Assembly: GCA_041590855.1 (NCBI GenBank) | Contig: JBFHTA010000229.1 | Span: 1-6,578 of the forward strand | Reading direction: 5' to 3' | From: Litoribrevibacter sp041590855 | GTDB taxonomy: Bacteria > Pseudomonadota > Gammaproteobacteria > Pseudomonadales > Litoribrevibacteraceae | DNA length: 6,578 bases | Made by a program: the position numbers and the translations under genes | In this document: piece after piece, positions 5,330 to 6,578 of the stretch | Layout: the number at the start of each line of letters is the position of its first letter | Numbering within the stretch: the first letter of the stretch is position 1 | Notes under the pieces: generated by a model | Seen by the model: the letters and a program-made list of their open reading frames with translations, nothing else | Told to the model about the DNA's origin: nothing | Database searches by the model: none

Positions 5330-6052
5330 TTAGCGCTTGGTTTGTCCGTAATATATTTGATGAATTCGCTGAGGCGATGCCCCCAGCCAATAGATAAATC
5401 TGAGATACCACATGGTTCGTATGGTTCTAAAAATCCCTTCGTGCAACCATTTTCTGCTGGAAGTGACAATCCGATGCTTAGGAATAAACGGCCGGGACAA
5501 GCACTTGAGTCGTTTACTCAGTTCGATGTCTTCCATCAGCGGCTGTTCCGGAAATCCGCCCACCTTACGAAAGACATCAGTCTGAACCAAAAGTCCTTGA
5601 TCTCCGGTACAAATACCCGTCAAACGGCTACGCCAGTTCATCATAAATGCCACTAAATTCAGCGATTTGACCGAGGGCTCCAACTGAACATCAAAACGTC
5701 CCCAAACCAAAGACGACTGAGACACAAAATAGGAAATATCACAAATGACTTCTTGCTGAATACGGGTATCAGCATGCAAGAACCATAGTACTCGCCCCTT
5801 GGCGTATTCCGCCCCCAAATTCATCTGTCGCGCCCGCTGAGGGGCACACGAGTACACGCTGACTTGGGAATAAGACGCCACCAGCGATTGAATAGCTGCA
5901 TCGTTACAACCATCCACTACGATGATTTCTTTGATCACAGATGCCAAAGGCGTCAGGTCATTTAACAATAACGCCAACGCCTCTGCATCTTGATAAACAG
6001 GAATAACGACACTGATGGCTTTCTTCAGTGTGTCAGAAGCCGGATCACCCAT
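5330..6052 (-). CDS. TIGR04283-family glycosyltransferase (GT family 2)
   Basis: This is a GT-A-fold family 2 glycosyltransferase, predicted cytoplasmic or peripherally membrane-bound, that would use a nucleotide-sugar donor; donor and acceptor are unknown. With the ATG at 6052 it has 240 residues, close to the subfamily norm. Motifs in order are ISVVIPVYQD (13-22), EIIVVDGCND (42-51), APQRARQMNLGA (70-81; subfamily-typical RARQMN), LWFLHADTR (89-97; DxD position as HADT), GDQGLLV (150-156), FPEQPLMEDIELSKRL (167-182; probable catalytic MED), and TSSRKWLHEG (197-206) leading to a hydrophobic aromatic segment (214-224) that may contact the membrane. The ATG at 6136 would overlap arsS by 92 bp and add 28 residues with no homology to the fold. 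ATG 6052 instead overlaps the arsS stop by 8 bp (ATGGGTGA), typical of coupling. By context it probably acts with ArsS on an arsenosugar precursor or related glycoside; this is inference. Confidence 0.88.
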   Translation of the reverse strand: MGDPASDTLKKAISVVIPVYQDAEALALLLNDLTPLASVIKEIIVVDGCNDAAIQSLVASYSQVSVYSCAPQRARQMNLGAEYAKGRVLWFLHADTRIQQEVICDISYFVSQSSLVWGRFDVQLEPSVKSLNLVAFMMNWRSRLTGICTGDQGLLVQTDVFRKVGGFPEQPLMEDIELSKRLKCLSRPFIPKHRIVTSSRKWLHEGIFRTIRTMWYLRFIYWLGASPQRIHQIYYGQTKR

Positions 6053-6578
6053 CGTCTTCGAGTGCACCACCGCAACTGCTGCCCTGACCTGCCGTACAGC
6101 CATAGCAATGATCCGCCACTTTAATTGGCGCACCACTGATGGACTGCGCCAACAAATCGCTCAAGTGCGGACGCTCGGATTCGATGGCCTCAAGAGGCAT
6201 CTCCAACATCTGATTGAAATCGCAATCGTATAAATACCCTTGCCAATCCACACTGACCAAGGACTTACACATTAAGTTATCGAGATTGGCTTGTGAGAAG
6301 TTATCCCGCAGCAAGGTCATATAATCGACGAATTGATCCTTGGCCAACAACACAGCCCCAAAGCGGCTGATTGGCATATTGGTAATGGTGTATAAGTTAT
6401 CAAAGTCGATTTCGAAACGATTAAACAGCTCTCGCTTATAATCTTGTTCCAAGGCTTGCTGTGGCGGCGGCAAAAACGGCCCCGTCGGGTTATACACCAA
6501 GCTCAATGGCAAATGATCTTTGCCCTGACCGTAGCCGTGCTGATTCAACAGTTTTAGCGCATCGATACTTTTTTGATA
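6045..6578 (-). CDS. arsS: ArsS, arsenosugar biosynthesis radical SAM protein (C-terminal part; 5' end outside window)
   Basis: ArsS is a cytoplasmic radical SAM enzyme that attaches the 5'-deoxyadenosyl group of SAM to a dimethylated arsenical, the key step towards arsenosugars. Here 177 C-terminal residues are visible; full proteins are about 310-340 aa, so the radical SAM core with its CxxxCxxC cluster lies beyond the right edge. The frame is open to the last base, and the leucine codon TTG at 6548 is internal, not a start. The visible part fits the DUF3641 C-terminal domain: LSLVYNPTGPFLPPPQ (25-40), TITNMPISRF (64-73), LMCKSLVSVDWQGYLYDCDF (102-121) and the terminal Cys-rich CYGCTAGQGSSCGG (158-171; C158, C161, C169). 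Some family members carry selenocysteine; all visible positions here are TGC or TGT cysteines and the TGA at 6047 is the true stop. The operon continues into two glycosyltransferases. Confidence 0.88.
   Translation of the reverse strand, partial: YQKSIDALKLLNQHGYGQGKDHLPLSLVYNPTGPFLPPPQQALEQDYKRELFNRFEIDFDNLYTITNMPISRFGAVLLAKDQFVDYMTLLRDNFSQANLDNLMCKSLVSVDWQGYLYDCDFNQMLEMPLEAIESERPHLSDLLAQSISGAPIKVADHCYGCTAGQGSSCGGALEDDG

Noticed and set aside
4844..6233. Plus-strand open frames at 4844-5155, 5342-5656 and 6015-6233
   Set aside because: All are antisense to the glycosyltransferase and arsS genes and lack domain signatures.
6546..6548. TTG as the start codon of the rightmost gene
   Set aside because: The frame continues upstream to the window edge and the downstream sequence begins in the middle of the ArsS C-terminal domain, so this is an internal leucine codon.

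Overview
The window carries two unrelated gene blocks that converge near position 4630. It looks like a motile, probably marine or aquatic gammaproteobacterium with a Pseudomonas/Vibrio/Oceanospirillales-type polar flagellum. The gene order is cheR-cheV on the minus strand, divergent from flgA-flgM-flgN and a PilZ protein on the plus strand. The promoter set is one sigma-54 site and two sigma-28 (FliA) sites. Base composition is moderate, near half GC. Genus cannot be fixed from this window.

Block 1 (1-4619) is flagellum and chemotaxis. On the minus strand, cheV (792-1745) precedes cheR (1-756, cut by the window edge), with a terminator-like hairpin overlapping the cheV stop codon. A candidate FliA promoter for cheV lies at 1837-1863. 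On the plus strand, flgA (P-ring chaperone) follows a near-consensus sigma-54 promoter (1970-1985). flgM (anti-sigma-28) has its own near-perfect FliA promoter (2860-2886) and is followed by flgN (hook-associated protein chaperone). A YcgR/FlgZ-type c-di-GMP effector (3909-4619) comes next, after a hairpin-bearing gap. Together these follow flagellar assembly order: P-ring assembly under sigma-54, release of FliA when FlgM is exported, late chemotaxis genes under FliA, and c-di-GMP braking of the motor.

Block 2 (4641-6578) is a tightly packed minus-strand operon: the C-terminal half of the radical SAM protein ArsS (arsenosugar biosynthesis), a TIGR04283-type family 2 glycosyltransferase, and a TIGR04282/DUF2064-type glycosyltransferase. 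The first pair overlaps by 8 bp (ATGGGTGA) and the second pair is 2 bp apart. This is the known arsenosugar-type neighbourhood, in which ArsS adds a deoxyadenosyl group to a methylated arsenical. The roles of the two glycosyltransferases in it are inferred from context. The operon's promoter and upstream genes lie beyond the right edge.

I see no mobile element, CRISPR array, tRNA or rRNA. Nothing here is clearly an undescribed system. The most useful leads are the promoter architecture, the cheV/cheR terminator, and an altered motif in the DUF2064 protein.
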